NCBI GenBank assembly: GCA_903893675.1
Contig: CAITNA010000132.1
Coordinates: forward strand, 1-14,805
DNA: 14,805 nucleotides
Source of the DNA: an uncultured Micrococcales bacterium
Lineage (GTDB): Bacteria; Actinomycetota; Actinomycetes; Actinomycetales; Microbacteriaceae
Reading direction: 5' to 3'
Below the pieces are notes generated by a model. It did no database searches. It saw nothing but the letters and a program-made list of their open reading frames with translations, and was not told the DNA's origin. Position numbers and translations under genes: made by a program. Within the stretch, counting starts at the first letter, position 1. Every line of letters begins with the position of its first letter. Shown here one piece after another: positions 7,355-14,376 of this stretch.

Positions 7355-8596
7355 ATGAGCAATTCATCCGAGCAGAGCACCCCGAAGACCAACTGGCTGG
7401 GGCGCGTGATCGATGTCGACATCGAAAAGGTTGCTCACGGTGGCATTTTTGTTGCCCGCCACGAGGGTCGCGTGGTTTTCGTATCGCACGTTCTGCCTGG
7501 CGAGAAAGCTCGCGTTCTGGTTTATGAAGACAAGGGCGGTTCGTTCTGCCGCGCAGAGCCGCAGGCAATTTTGCAGGCATCGCCAGATCGCGTCGAACAC
7601 ATCTGGGATCAAGCCGGAGTCGGTGGCGCAGGTGGCGCAGAATTCGGCCACATCAAACTTTCGCGACAGCGCGAACTCAAGGCAGACGTAATCGAAGAGG
7701 CATTGCAGCGCATGGCCGGCATTGAAATGCGAGTGCCGGTTGAGGCAGCCCCCGGCGACGATGAGGCGAACGGCCTCGGCTATCGCACCCGCGTGCAGTT
7801 GCACGTGAACGAACTCGGTGATGCCGGCCCATACATGGAGCGTTCGCACGAAGTCGTGCTGGTTCGCGATCTGCCTCTAGCCGTCGAAGACATTCGCGAG
7901 CTAGGCATTCACACCAAGAACTGGTCGACCGTCAAGAAGATTGAGATTGCAGCTTCGAGCACCGGCCAGACCCAGTGGCGAGTCGACGACAAGCTCAAGG
8001 GCGACGAGCGCCTAATCGAGCGCGCAGCCGGTCGCACATTCCGCATCACCGGCGGCGGTTTCTGGCAGGTACACAAGAAGGCGGCCGAGGTTTTGACCGG
8101 GGCGGTCATCCAAGCGGCTGAGGCAGTTGGCTTCGACAAGACCGCAAATAACCAAGACCTGTTCGGCGGTGTCGGGCTGTTTGCCGGCGCGCTCGCGGCC
8201 AAATTCGGCACGGATGCACGAATCACCACCGTTGAGCTCTCGAAGCGTGCCACCGAGGATGCACTTACCAACCTGGCCGATCTGCCTAATGTTGGCGCTG
8301 TTTCGGCTGGCGTCGACCGCTACCTCTATGACCTGGTCAAGAAGAAGCAGGCCCTGGCTGGCGCGACCGTCGTGCTCGACCCGCCGCGCGCTGGCGTTGG
8401 GGCCAAGGTGGTCGAGTCGCTGGTGAACCTAAAGCCGGCACACATAATTTATGTGGCCTGCGACCCGGTCTCGTTCGCTCGCGATCTCAAGGGTCTCATT
8501 GTCGGAGGCTATCGCTTGAATACTCTTCGTGCCTTTGACCTCTTCCCACACACCCACCACGTCGAAACCGTGGCGAGTTTGGTCTATGTTGGCTAA
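7355..8596 (+). CDS. TrmA/RlmD-family RNA 5-methyluridine methyltransferase
   Basis: SAM-dependent methylation of a uridine C5 in tRNA or rRNA. 413 residues: N-terminal TRAM-like RNA-binding domain (about 13-70), central RNA-recognition domain, and a Rossmann methyltransferase domain with Q-V-H (238-240), motif I D-L-F-G-G-V-G-L-F (268-276), D-P-P-R-A-G (342-347), catalytic Cys in V-A-C-D-P (Cys369), and the terminal F-P-H-T-H-H-V-E (Glu404, general base). The four-cysteine iron-sulfur site of RlmD-type enzymes is missing: the equivalent stretch, G-V-G-G-A-G-G-A-E-F-G-H (88-99), has none, and the whole protein has only two cysteines (65 and 369). The last 11 bases overlap the next gene, so it heads a three-gene operon. 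The RNA target is not deducible; RlmC/RlmD/TrmA roles are all possible. Confidence 0.9.
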   Translation: MSNSSEQSTPKTNWLGRVIDVDIEKVAHGGIFVARHEGRVVFVSHVLPGEKARVLVYEDKGGSFCRAEPQAILQASPDRVEHIWDQAGVGGAGGAEFGHIKLSRQRELKADVIEEALQRMAGIEMRVPVEAAPGDDEANGLGYRTRVQLHVNELGDAGPYMERSHEVVLVRDLPLAVEDIRELGIHTKNWSTVKKIEIAASSTGQTQWRVDDKLKGDERLIERAAGRTFRITGGGFWQVHKKAAEVLTGAVIQAAEAVGFDKTANNQDLFGGVGLFAGALAAKFGTDARITTVELSKRATEDALTNLADLPNVGAVSAGVDRYLYDLVKKKQALAGATVVLDPPRAGVGAKVVESLVNLKPAHIIYVACDPVSFARDLKGLIVGGYRLNTLRAFDLFPHTHHVETVASLVYVG

Positions 8597-9761
8597 AGCA
8601 ACACCATATGCGCTAGACCGAATCGATGGTCTGCTCGCGCGCATGTTTGCTGTTGCGGCCTTGCTGCTTTCAATCGAACTAATCACCAACGCGCTTTCGC
8701 AGCGAAGTTTTCTGCACCCAGTTTGGTTTTGGGTCTCTTTCGGTGCCGTCATCGCTTCGCAGCTCGGCAGCGTCATCGGTGCATTTTTCACCGGGTCGAT
8801 GAAGCTCTGGTATCGCGCACTCACGATCACAACTTTCTTTGCGCTTGCAACTTGGCCGCTCGAGGTTCGCAGCATCGTTGACCTGCCGATGGGCTTCACT
8901 CCTTGGGTCTGGTGGGCAATCGGTTTCTCTGCGCTAGCCGCCGTCGGGGGCTTTCGCGAAATCACCGCGTTGATCATCTTGTTTGCCATGCCGGTGATGT
9001 GGCTCGTGATTCGCACCTCTGAACTTGGTGGCGGCAAGCCACTGGGTGAGGCCATCCAAGATTCGCTCTATTCGTTTTTCTTCAGCACCGCCATGGCGCT
9101 TTTGGTTATGGCACTTCGTCAACAAAGCACGCGAGTCGACACGGCCTATGCTCAACAGCTGGCAACCGTGGCTCGCTCTGCAACCCTCGCTGCGCTCGAG
9201 CGTGAGCGCGTGCGAATTGACGCGATCGCTCACGGCAAGGTGATTTCGACACTTGCACTTGCAACCCAGGCCCAAAATGCCGAGCAGCGAGCCACTGCGG
9301 CCAAAGCTGCAACCGAGGCCATGGCGCGCATCGAGCGCGAGGCTGGTCGCGTTCCAGATGGCGAAGCACCGGTTAGCACCGAGACCTTCTTCGAAGCACT
9401 CGGCAACATGATTGCCGCTCAGGCCCCAGGCGTTGAATACCGCTCCAAGGCCCAGCAGGTCAGTGAGCTGCCTTTCAATCAGGCGGTCACGCTGGCCGAG
9501 GTCACGGTCGAGGCGGCCTTGAACTCAATCAGGCACGCGACCGCTGCCTCGAAGCACTCGGTGAGCATTCAGAACACCGCCAGTTCTCTAAAGGTGACCG
9601 TCTCTGACGACGGCGTTGGTTTTAGGGTCGGCAACCTCGGTCGCGCCAACGCCGGAGTTCGCCGAGTCGTGATCGAGCGATGCAAGGCCTTCGGCATCAA
9701 GGTGAATCTGTCGAGCACCGAGGGCACTCGCTGGATTTTCGAGGTGAAGCACGATGCTTAA
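8586..9761 (+). CDS. Membrane histidine-kinase-like protein with HATPase_c domain
   Basis: 391 residues. About six hydrophobic helices (roughly 20-35, 46-68, 77-92, 105-122, 126-143, 159-177), then a helical stretch with E-R-E-R-V-R-I (205-211) and His216, resembling the HisKA_3 dimerisation/phosphoacceptor helix. Typical members have His-Asp or His-Glu after this motif; here it is His-Gly (A-H-G-K). A GHKL ATPase domain follows: N-box V-E-A-A-L-N-S-I-R-H (308-317, Asn313), G1 box S-D-D-G-V-G-F (340-346), and a glycine-containing A-N-A-G-V-R-R (354-360) instead of a standard G2 box. The ATG at 8586 overlaps the methyltransferase stop by 11 bases, and the 3' end overlaps the next gene by 8. 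No response regulator is in the window. It may be an active sensor kinase or an ATP-binding sensor that no longer phosphorylates. Confidence 0.8.
   Translation: MLAKATPYALDRIDGLLARMFAVAALLLSIELITNALSQRSFLHPVWFWVSFGAVIASQLGSVIGAFFTGSMKLWYRALTITTFFALATWPLEVRSIVDLPMGFTPWVWWAIGFSALAAVGGFREITALIILFAMPVMWLVIRTSELGGGKPLGEAIQDSLYSFFFSTAMALLVMALRQQSTRVDTAYAQQLATVARSATLAALERERVRIDAIAHGKVISTLALATQAQNAEQRATAAKAATEAMARIEREAGRVPDGEAPVSTETFFEALGNMIAAQAPGVEYRSKAQQVSELPFNQAVTLAEVTVEAALNSIRHATAASKHSVSIQNTASSLKVTVSDDGVGFRVGNLGRANAGVRRVVIERCKAFGIKVNLSSTEGTRWIFEVKHDA
9741..9746 (+). promoter_or_regulatory. Strong Shine-Dalgarno for the second membrane protein
   Basis: GAGGTG, seven bases before the ATG at 9754, inside the end of the preceding gene. 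It is the clearest ribosome binding site in the window, and it fixes the start that gives the eight-base overlap (ATGCTTAA). Confidence 0.65.
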
Positions 9762-10734
9762 GCTCTCGCGGTACCTACTCGCTAGCCTCACCGGTGGCTT
9801 CGGGCTCTTGCTCGGAGTCTTTGCTCTGGTGCACTTGAATCACTACAACCACCCTGGGCTTGTTGCCGTTGCCGTTTCGGCTTACCTCGTGGTTCTTCTA
9901 GCTTCGGTGAGCATGGTTCGCTCGGTCGAGGTTCCGCTCTGGATCGCGCTTGTGGTTTTCGCGGTAACCCTTGTCGAACCCTTCGTGATGAACACCGAGC
10001 ACAACGGCCCACTCAATGGCGACTACGACACCTGGTATGTAACCGGCAACGCACTGCTCCTAGGTGTCATCGCAGTACGTGGCTTTAGGTTGCTTGCTGC
10101 TATCGGCGGCTTGTTGCAACTTGCATTCGTGATTTACTTCGACGGAATATCTTACCTTCCGCAAAGCGGCATCATCGGGGCAGAGCTTTTGATCGGCGCT
10201 TGCATCGCAATCGCAATCGGTCTGAGCCGCGCCGAAGTTCAAATTGCCCGAATTCAAGAACTCACCCTTGCAGTCGAAGGCGGTCGACTCTCGGCCGAGG
10301 TTGCCCGCGATGAACACGACCGCCAGGTAACCAGGCTCGCGAGCGAGGTCATGCCGACTCTCGAGTTGATTGCCGAGGGCAAGAAACTCACCGGTGCTCA
10401 ACGCAAGCAAATTGCCGAGCTCGAGGTGCAGTTGCGCGACGAGGTTGTCGGCGGGCGACTCATCACCAAGGCTGTCAGTGACGCCATCGTTCAGGCTCGA
10501 GCCGCCGGGGCCCTCGTCGAAGTGGTCGACCAAGGTGGGTCACTTCGAGTTACAGACGAAGAGCTCGATGAGCTGCTCTCGACCGCTGTGCTGATTATTG
10601 CAAGTGCCAATGCGGGCGAGCGACTGCGCCTAACCGCTCCTGCCGACACCGCCCACGTTCTGCGCTTAACGAAAACGAGGCCGGGAGTTGTCACTCCCGA
10701 CCTCGATCTCAAGTTAGGCGAGGGCTTGGTCTAG
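9754..10734 (+). CDS. Six-helix membrane protein with cytoplasmic C-terminal domain, partner of the kinase-like protein
   Basis: 326 residues, not recognised as a named family. Six hydrophobic segments are visible (roughly 9-27, 36-52, 62-78, 95-111, 113-129, 139-157), then a charged helical region (160-235) and an alpha/beta C-terminal domain (about 235-310) with an R-D-E (228-230) and V-D-Q-G-G (258-262) stretch. The architecture copies its upstream neighbour, six helices then a cytoplasmic domain, but I see no phosphoacceptor His motif, N-box or DxGxG box, so it looks like a diverged, non-ATP-binding paralogue. Its start overlaps the upstream gene by eight bases, with a good ribosome binding site, suggesting equal synthesis and a heteromeric complex (inference). 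Its last codons contain a terminator-type hairpin that appears to serve the opposing gene. Confidence 0.75.
   Translation: MLKLSRYLLASLTGGFGLLLGVFALVHLNHYNHPGLVAVAVSAYLVVLLASVSMVRSVEVPLWIALVVFAVTLVEPFVMNTEHNGPLNGDYDTWYVTGNALLLGVIAVRGFRLLAAIGGLLQLAFVIYFDGISYLPQSGIIGAELLIGACIAIAIGLSRAEVQIARIQELTLAVEGGRLSAEVARDEHDRQVTRLASEVMPTLELIAEGKKLTGAQRKQIAELEVQLRDEVVGGRLITKAVSDAIVQARAAGALVEVVDQGGSLRVTDEELDELLSTAVLIIASANAGERLRLTAPADTAHVLRLTKTRPGVVTPDLDLKLGEGLV
10672..10704 (-). terminator. Intrinsic terminator of the DUF885 gene, inside the opposing coding region
   Basis: Arms at 10677-10688 and 10693-10704 pair over 12 positions with one mismatch, around a TGTC loop (GACA on the minus strand). On the minus strand the stem is followed by GTTTTCGTT, a short U tract, and it begins 45 bases past the DUF885 stop. 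On the plus strand no U run follows. It is thus a minus-strand terminator lying within the coding end of the membrane protein gene. Confidence 0.7.
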
Positions 10735-10749
10735 CCCACAGCCTCGGCT

Positions 10750-12414
10750 CTAACCAACCAGCGCCTTACGCAGGTTGTCCAAACCAAGTGCACCAAGGTT
10801 CAGTGCGGTCTTGTGGAACTCCTTGATGTCCCAGTCAGCACCCTTCTTCGCCTTGTACTCGTCGCGAATCTGCTCCCAGATGCGCTGACCGATCTTGTAC
10901 GAAGGTGCCTGTCCTGGCCAACCGAAGTAGCGGTGTACTTCGAAGTTCACGAACTCCTTGCTCATGTTCACGTTCTTGCCCATGAACTCGAGTGCATACT
11001 CGAAGTCCCAGACACCCGAACCTTCGAGCTTTGGCTTGCCGAGGTGAACACCGAGGTCGAGAACGACACGAGCAGCACGCATGCGCTGACCGTCCAGCAT
11101 TCCGAGACGGTCGCCCGGGTCATCCAAGAAGCCGAGGTCTGCCATCAGGCGCTCTGCATAGAGTGCCCAGCCTTCACCGTGGCCTGATGACCACGATGCG
11201 AGACGACGCCATGAGTTGAGCTCGGCGCGGTTGTAAACCTGCTGCGCGATCTGCAAGTGGTGACCTGGAACACCCTCGTGGTAAACGGTGGTGGTTTCAC
11301 GCCAGGTGTCGAACTCGTTGACGCCATCAGGAACTGACCACCACATGCGACCCGGACGCGAGAAGTCGTCGGTTGGGCCGGTGTAGTAGATCACGCCAGA
11401 GTTGGTCGGTGCAATCATGCACTCGAGCTTCTGCAGTGGCTCGGCGATGTCGAAGTGCACACCGTTGAGCTTGCGGATTGCCTCGTCGCTGAGCTTCTGC
11501 ATCCACTTCTGCAGCTCGTCCTTGCTGTGGAGCTTGCGCGAAGCGTCGTTGTTCAGAATCTCGATTGCCTCGTGAACGGTTGCGCCAGGCTTGATCTGGT
11601 TTGCAACTGCGTTCTGCTCGGCGGTCACGCGAGCGAGCTCTTCGATGCCCCACTCATAGGTCTCGTCGAGGTCGATCTTTGCGCCGAGGAACTTGCGGCT
11701 CTGCAGCGCGTAACGCTCGCGACCGATTGCGTCGACCTTGTTGGCGTTAGGCAGCAACTCGTTCTTGAAGAAGTCGTTGAGCTTGCCGTAGGCAGCGGTT
11801 GCCTCGTGGCCAGCCTTGATCAGGTCTGACTTCAAGCTCTCTGGAAGCTCCTGGCTGCCAGCCTTAGCGCCTGCGGCGAACTTGTTGAAGAAGCCCTCTG
11901 CCGACGAGATGCCGTCTGCCATCTTGATGTTGAACTCAACCTGGCGGCGGGCTGGGGTGTCGCCAGCCTCGATGCCGAGCTTCAGGGTGCGAATGTAGCC
12001 GTCGACTGCGCCCTCAACCGCGCGCATGCGCTTGGCCAGGTTCTCCCACGCCTCCACCGAGTCAGTAGGCGAGAGGTCGAAAATGTCACGGATGCCCTGA
12101 GCAGGTGATGCGAGAACGTCTAGGTCGCGCTTCCACATTCCCGAGTCGTGCAGTTCGAAGCCGAGTTCGAAGTTGCTGAGCATTGCATCCTTGGTGACTT
12201 CGTCAACCTTGTCTGCAACCGGAGCGGCCTTGACCTGCTCGTATGCCTTCTTGCTCTCGGCTAGGTGGTGCTCGATGGCCTCTGGTGATGGGTCATCGAT
12301 CTTGTCGTCTGAGCCCTTGCGGCCGATGTAGGTCGCATAGCTTGGCGAAAGCTCTGCCATCTTGTCGACCCATGAGTCGGCTATCTTGTCGAGCTGTGAA
12401 GGTTCACGCGTCAT
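10750..12414 (-). CDS. DUF885 family protein, putative zinc metallopeptidase
   Basis: 554 residues, the usual size for DUF885. Largely helical, with no signal peptide or membrane segment, so probably cytoplasmic. The signature H-E-G-V-P-G-H-H is at 379-386, followed by G-H-G-E-G-W-A-L-Y-A-E (411-421), giving His and Glu residues fit for a metal site as in gluzincin-like peptidases. Conserved R-P-G-R-M-W-W (353-359) and a C-terminal G-W-P-G-Q-A motif also match the family. Substrate unknown; peptidase activity is inferred from the motif and not shown for this protein. The ATG at 12414 has AAAGGA six bases upstream. It follows accE by 51 bases on the same strand with no obvious terminator between, so it may be the last gene of the accD5-accE unit. 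Its own terminator lies in the convergent gene. Confidence 0.9.
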   Translation of the reverse strand: MTREPSQLDKIADSWVDKMAELSPSYATYIGRKGSDDKIDDPSPEAIEHHLAESKKAYEQVKAAPVADKVDEVTKDAMLSNFELGFELHDSGMWKRDLDVLASPAQGIRDIFDLSPTDSVEAWENLAKRMRAVEGAVDGYIRTLKLGIEAGDTPARRQVEFNIKMADGISSAEGFFNKFAAGAKAGSQELPESLKSDLIKAGHEATAAYGKLNDFFKNELLPNANKVDAIGRERYALQSRKFLGAKIDLDETYEWGIEELARVTAEQNAVANQIKPGATVHEAIEILNNDASRKLHSKDELQKWMQKLSDEAIRKLNGVHFDIAEPLQKLECMIAPTNSGVIYYTGPTDDFSRPGRMWWSVPDGVNEFDTWRETTTVYHEGVPGHHLQIAQQVYNRAELNSWRRLASWSSGHGEGWALYAERLMADLGFLDDPGDRLGMLDGQRMRAARVVLDLGVHLGKPKLEGSGVWDFEYALEFMGKNVNMSKEFVNFEVHRYFGWPGQAPSYKIGQRIWEQIRDEYKAKKGADWDIKEFHKTALNLGALGLDNLRKALVG

Positions 12415-12420
12415 TGCTTT

Positions 12421-12426
12421 TCCTTT
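12421..12426 (-). promoter_or_regulatory. Ribosome binding site of the DUF885 gene
   Basis: AAAGGA on the minus strand, six bases before the ATG at 12414. Its presence, unlike at punA or accD5, fits translation from a longer transcript starting upstream (accD5-accE). Confidence 0.5.
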
Positions 12427-12465
12427 TCTCGTTTCGCTCGAGCGATTGTCTCGATGCGTTTGTTG

Positions 12466-12699
12466 CTAAATCAAACCGTCGCGATATGCGGCGCGCCACT
12501 GGCCCTGACCCGGTGCGACGCTGCCGCGCAGGTGCGCAGACGAGCGACTCCAGGTTGAGTGTGGTTTGGTGATCGACTTCTTGCCGAGTTCTTGCTCTTC
12601 AGCAACTGCAGACTGAACGATTGCGATCAGCGCGGCGAGCTCTTCTGCGGTTGGGTTTCCGCGCACAACCTTCATTTGGTTCTGCAGTTCGTCGCTCAT
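12466..12699 (-). CDS. accE: Acyl-CoA carboxylase epsilon subunit
   Basis: Small actinobacterial subunit that stabilises and stimulates the alpha-beta acyl-CoA carboxylase complex, without catalytic residues. 77 residues from the ATG at 12699: conserved N-terminal helix V-V-R-G-N-P-T-A-E-E-L-A-A-L (11-24), a variable middle with Trp50, and the family's C-terminal P-G-Q-G-Q-W-R (63-69). It lies 33 bases after accD5 on the same strand, the standard arrangement. Start choice is uncertain: a TTG at 12729 would leave three bases after accD5, and an inner ATG at 12675 (Met9) begins right at the conserved helix; none has a clear Shine-Dalgarno. Function is inferred from this motif pattern plus position. 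Confidence 0.87.
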   Translation of the reverse strand: MSDELQNQMKVVRGNPTAEELAALIAIVQSAVAEEQELGKKSITKPHSTWSRSSAHLRGSVAPGQGQWRAAYRDGLI

Positions 12700-12732
12700 C
12701 GGTTTCGTTTCGTTTGCAATTGGTCGCAAGTT

Positions 12733-14337
12733 TTATAGCGGGATGTTGCCGTGCTTCTTTGGTGGAACATTTGCGCGCTTGGTGCGAAGTGCGCGCAAAG
12801 CCTTGATTACCTCGACGCGAGTGTGGCTCGGCTCGATGATGCCATCGAGCTCACCGCGCTCTGCAGCCAAGAACGGGGATGCAACGTTGTAGGTGTATTC
12901 GGCAGCGAGCTTGGCGCGAACGGCAGCGATGTCTTCGCCTGCCTCCTCAGCCTTCTTGATCTCGTTGCGATACAAGATGTTGATTGCGCCTTGACCGCCC
13001 ATTACGGCGATTTCAGCGGTCGGCCAAGCCAGGTTGATGTCGGCGCCTAGCTGCTTCGAGCCCATAACGATGTATGCGCCTCCGTAGGCCTTGCGGGTGA
13101 TCACGGTCACCAGCGGCACGGTTGCCTCTGCGTATGCGTAGAGCAGCTTCGCGCCGCGGCGAATTACGCCGGCCCACTCCTGGTCGGTGCCAGGCAGGTA
13201 GCCAGGAACGTCAACCAGGGTCAGGATCGGGATCGAGAAGGCATCGCAGAAACGCACGAAACGGGCGGCCTTTTCGCCGGCCTCGATGTTCAGGGTTCCG
13301 GCCATCTGCTGAGGCTGGTTGGCAATGATGCCAACGCTGCGGCCGTCAACGCGAGCAAAGCCAATCAAGATGTTCGGCGCAAACAGCGGCTGAACCTCGA
13401 GGAACTCGCCGCCATCAACGATCGACTCGATGATGGTGTGCATGTCATAAGGCTGGTTAGGTGAGTCAGGGATGATCGTGTTCAGTGCCTCGTCATCCAT
13501 GGTGACTTCGAGTGAACCAACCGATTCGTAAATCTCTGATTCGCTGAGGTTGTTTGCAGGCAGGTAGGAAAGCAGAGTGCGCGCGTAGTCGATCGCGTCA
13601 TCTTCATCCGAGGCGAGGTAGTGGGCTACACCCGAGGTGGTGTTGTGGGTGCGTGCACCACCGAGCTCTTCCATGCCGACGTCTTCGCCAGTCACGGCCT
13701 TGATTACATCTGGGCCAGTGACGAACATGTTCGAGGTCTTGTCGACCATGATCACGAAGTCGGTGAGTGCTGGTGAATAAACCGCGCCACCAGCTGCTGG
13801 GCCCATGATGATCGAAATCTGCGGGATCACTCCAGATGCCATCGTGTTGCGCTTGAAGATTTCGCCGTACTTGCCGAGTGCGATAACACCTTCTTGGATG
13901 CGCGCACCGCCCGAGTCGAGCATTCCAATAAGTGGTACGCCGGTTGAGATTGCGAGGTCCATGACCTTGATGATCTTGTTGCCGGCTGCTTCGCCGAGCG
14001 AGCCACCGAAGATGGTGAAGTCTTGCGAGAAGATTGCGACCTGACGGCCGTTGATGGTGCCGACACCGGTGACTACCGCGTCACCGTATGGGCGGTTCTT
14101 GTCCATGCCGAAGGCTGTCGAGCGGTGACGAACGAATTCGTCGAGCTCAACGAATGAGTCTGGGTCGAGCAGCAGTTCGATGCGCTCACGAGCGGTCTTC
14201 TTGCCCTTGGCGTGCTGCTTCTCAACGGCGGCCTCGCCGCTGGCGTGCACCGCCTCGTAGTAGCGGTTCTTGAAGTCCTGCAGTTTGCCGGCGGTGGTCA
14301 GAATGTCGTCAACCGGCTTTGGGGCGTCTTGCGTCAT
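12733..14337 (-). CDS. accD5: Acyl-CoA carboxylase beta subunit (carboxyltransferase)
   Basis: Transfers carboxyl from biotin carried by AccA3 to acetyl- or propionyl-CoA, giving malonyl- or methylmalonyl-CoA. 534 residues, typical length, with two crotonase-fold halves. Seen: K-K-T-A-R-E-R-I (46-53), oxyanion-hole regions S-G-G-A-R-I-Q-E-G (142-150) and G-P-A-A-G-G-A (179-185) in the N-terminal half, then V-D-V-P-G-Y-L-P-G-T (375-384), R-K-A-Y-G-G-A-Y (415-422) and A-V-M-G-G-Q-G-A (444-451) in the second half, and the C-terminal A-E-R-G (492-495). The ATG at 14337 is placed seven bases after a TAGAGT box; an in-frame extension to 14385 would run through the promoter and into the birA coding region. 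AccD5-type assignment follows context with accE and birA; acetyl versus propionyl preference cannot be settled here. Confidence 0.94.
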   Translation of the reverse strand: MTQDAPKPVDDILTTAGKLQDFKNRYYEAVHASGEAAVEKQHAKGKKTARERIELLLDPDSFVELDEFVRHRSTAFGMDKNRPYGDAVVTGVGTINGRQVAIFSQDFTIFGGSLGEAAGNKIIKVMDLAISTGVPLIGMLDSGGARIQEGVIALGKYGEIFKRNTMASGVIPQISIIMGPAAGGAVYSPALTDFVIMVDKTSNMFVTGPDVIKAVTGEDVGMEELGGARTHNTTSGVAHYLASDEDDAIDYARTLLSYLPANNLSESEIYESVGSLEVTMDDEALNTIIPDSPNQPYDMHTIIESIVDGGEFLEVQPLFAPNILIGFARVDGRSVGIIANQPQQMAGTLNIEAGEKAARFVRFCDAFSIPILTLVDVPGYLPGTDQEWAGVIRRGAKLLYAYAEATVPLVTVITRKAYGGAYIVMGSKQLGADINLAWPTAEIAVMGGQGAINILYRNEIKKAEEAGEDIAAVRAKLAAEYTYNVASPFLAAERGELDGIIEPSHTRVEVIKALRALRTKRANVPPKKHGNIPL

Positions 14338-14344
14338 AAAGGCA

Positions 14345-14350
14345 ACTCTA
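14345..14350 (-). promoter_or_regulatory. -10 box of accD5, leaderless
   Basis: TAGAGT on the minus strand, seven bases before the accD5 ATG. It is embedded in AGGTTTAGnnT, the string also found before punA. A start site would fall on the ATG. No -35 element is evident. Confidence 0.55.
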
Positions 14351-14364
14351 AACCTTGTAGTGGC

Positions 14365-14370
14365 TAGCCT
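14365..14370 (+). promoter_or_regulatory. -10 box of birA, leaderless
   Basis: TAGCCT, then six bases (TAGGGC) and the birA ATG. The box sits in the palindrome GGCTAGCC (14362-14369). It shares the 39-base gap with the divergent accD5 promoter. Confidence 0.55.
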
Positions 14371-14376
14371 TAGGGC

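Noticed and set aside
8529..8585. Earlier start for the kinase-like protein
   Set aside because: It would overlap the methyltransferase by 68 bases with a Ser/Thr/Pro-rich leader; the ATG at 8586 gives a usual 11-base overlap.
12435..12444. CGCTCGAGCG palindrome between accE and the DUF885 gene
   Set aside because: A loop-free 10-base palindrome with no U tract and no extended arms; such strings are common in this base composition.
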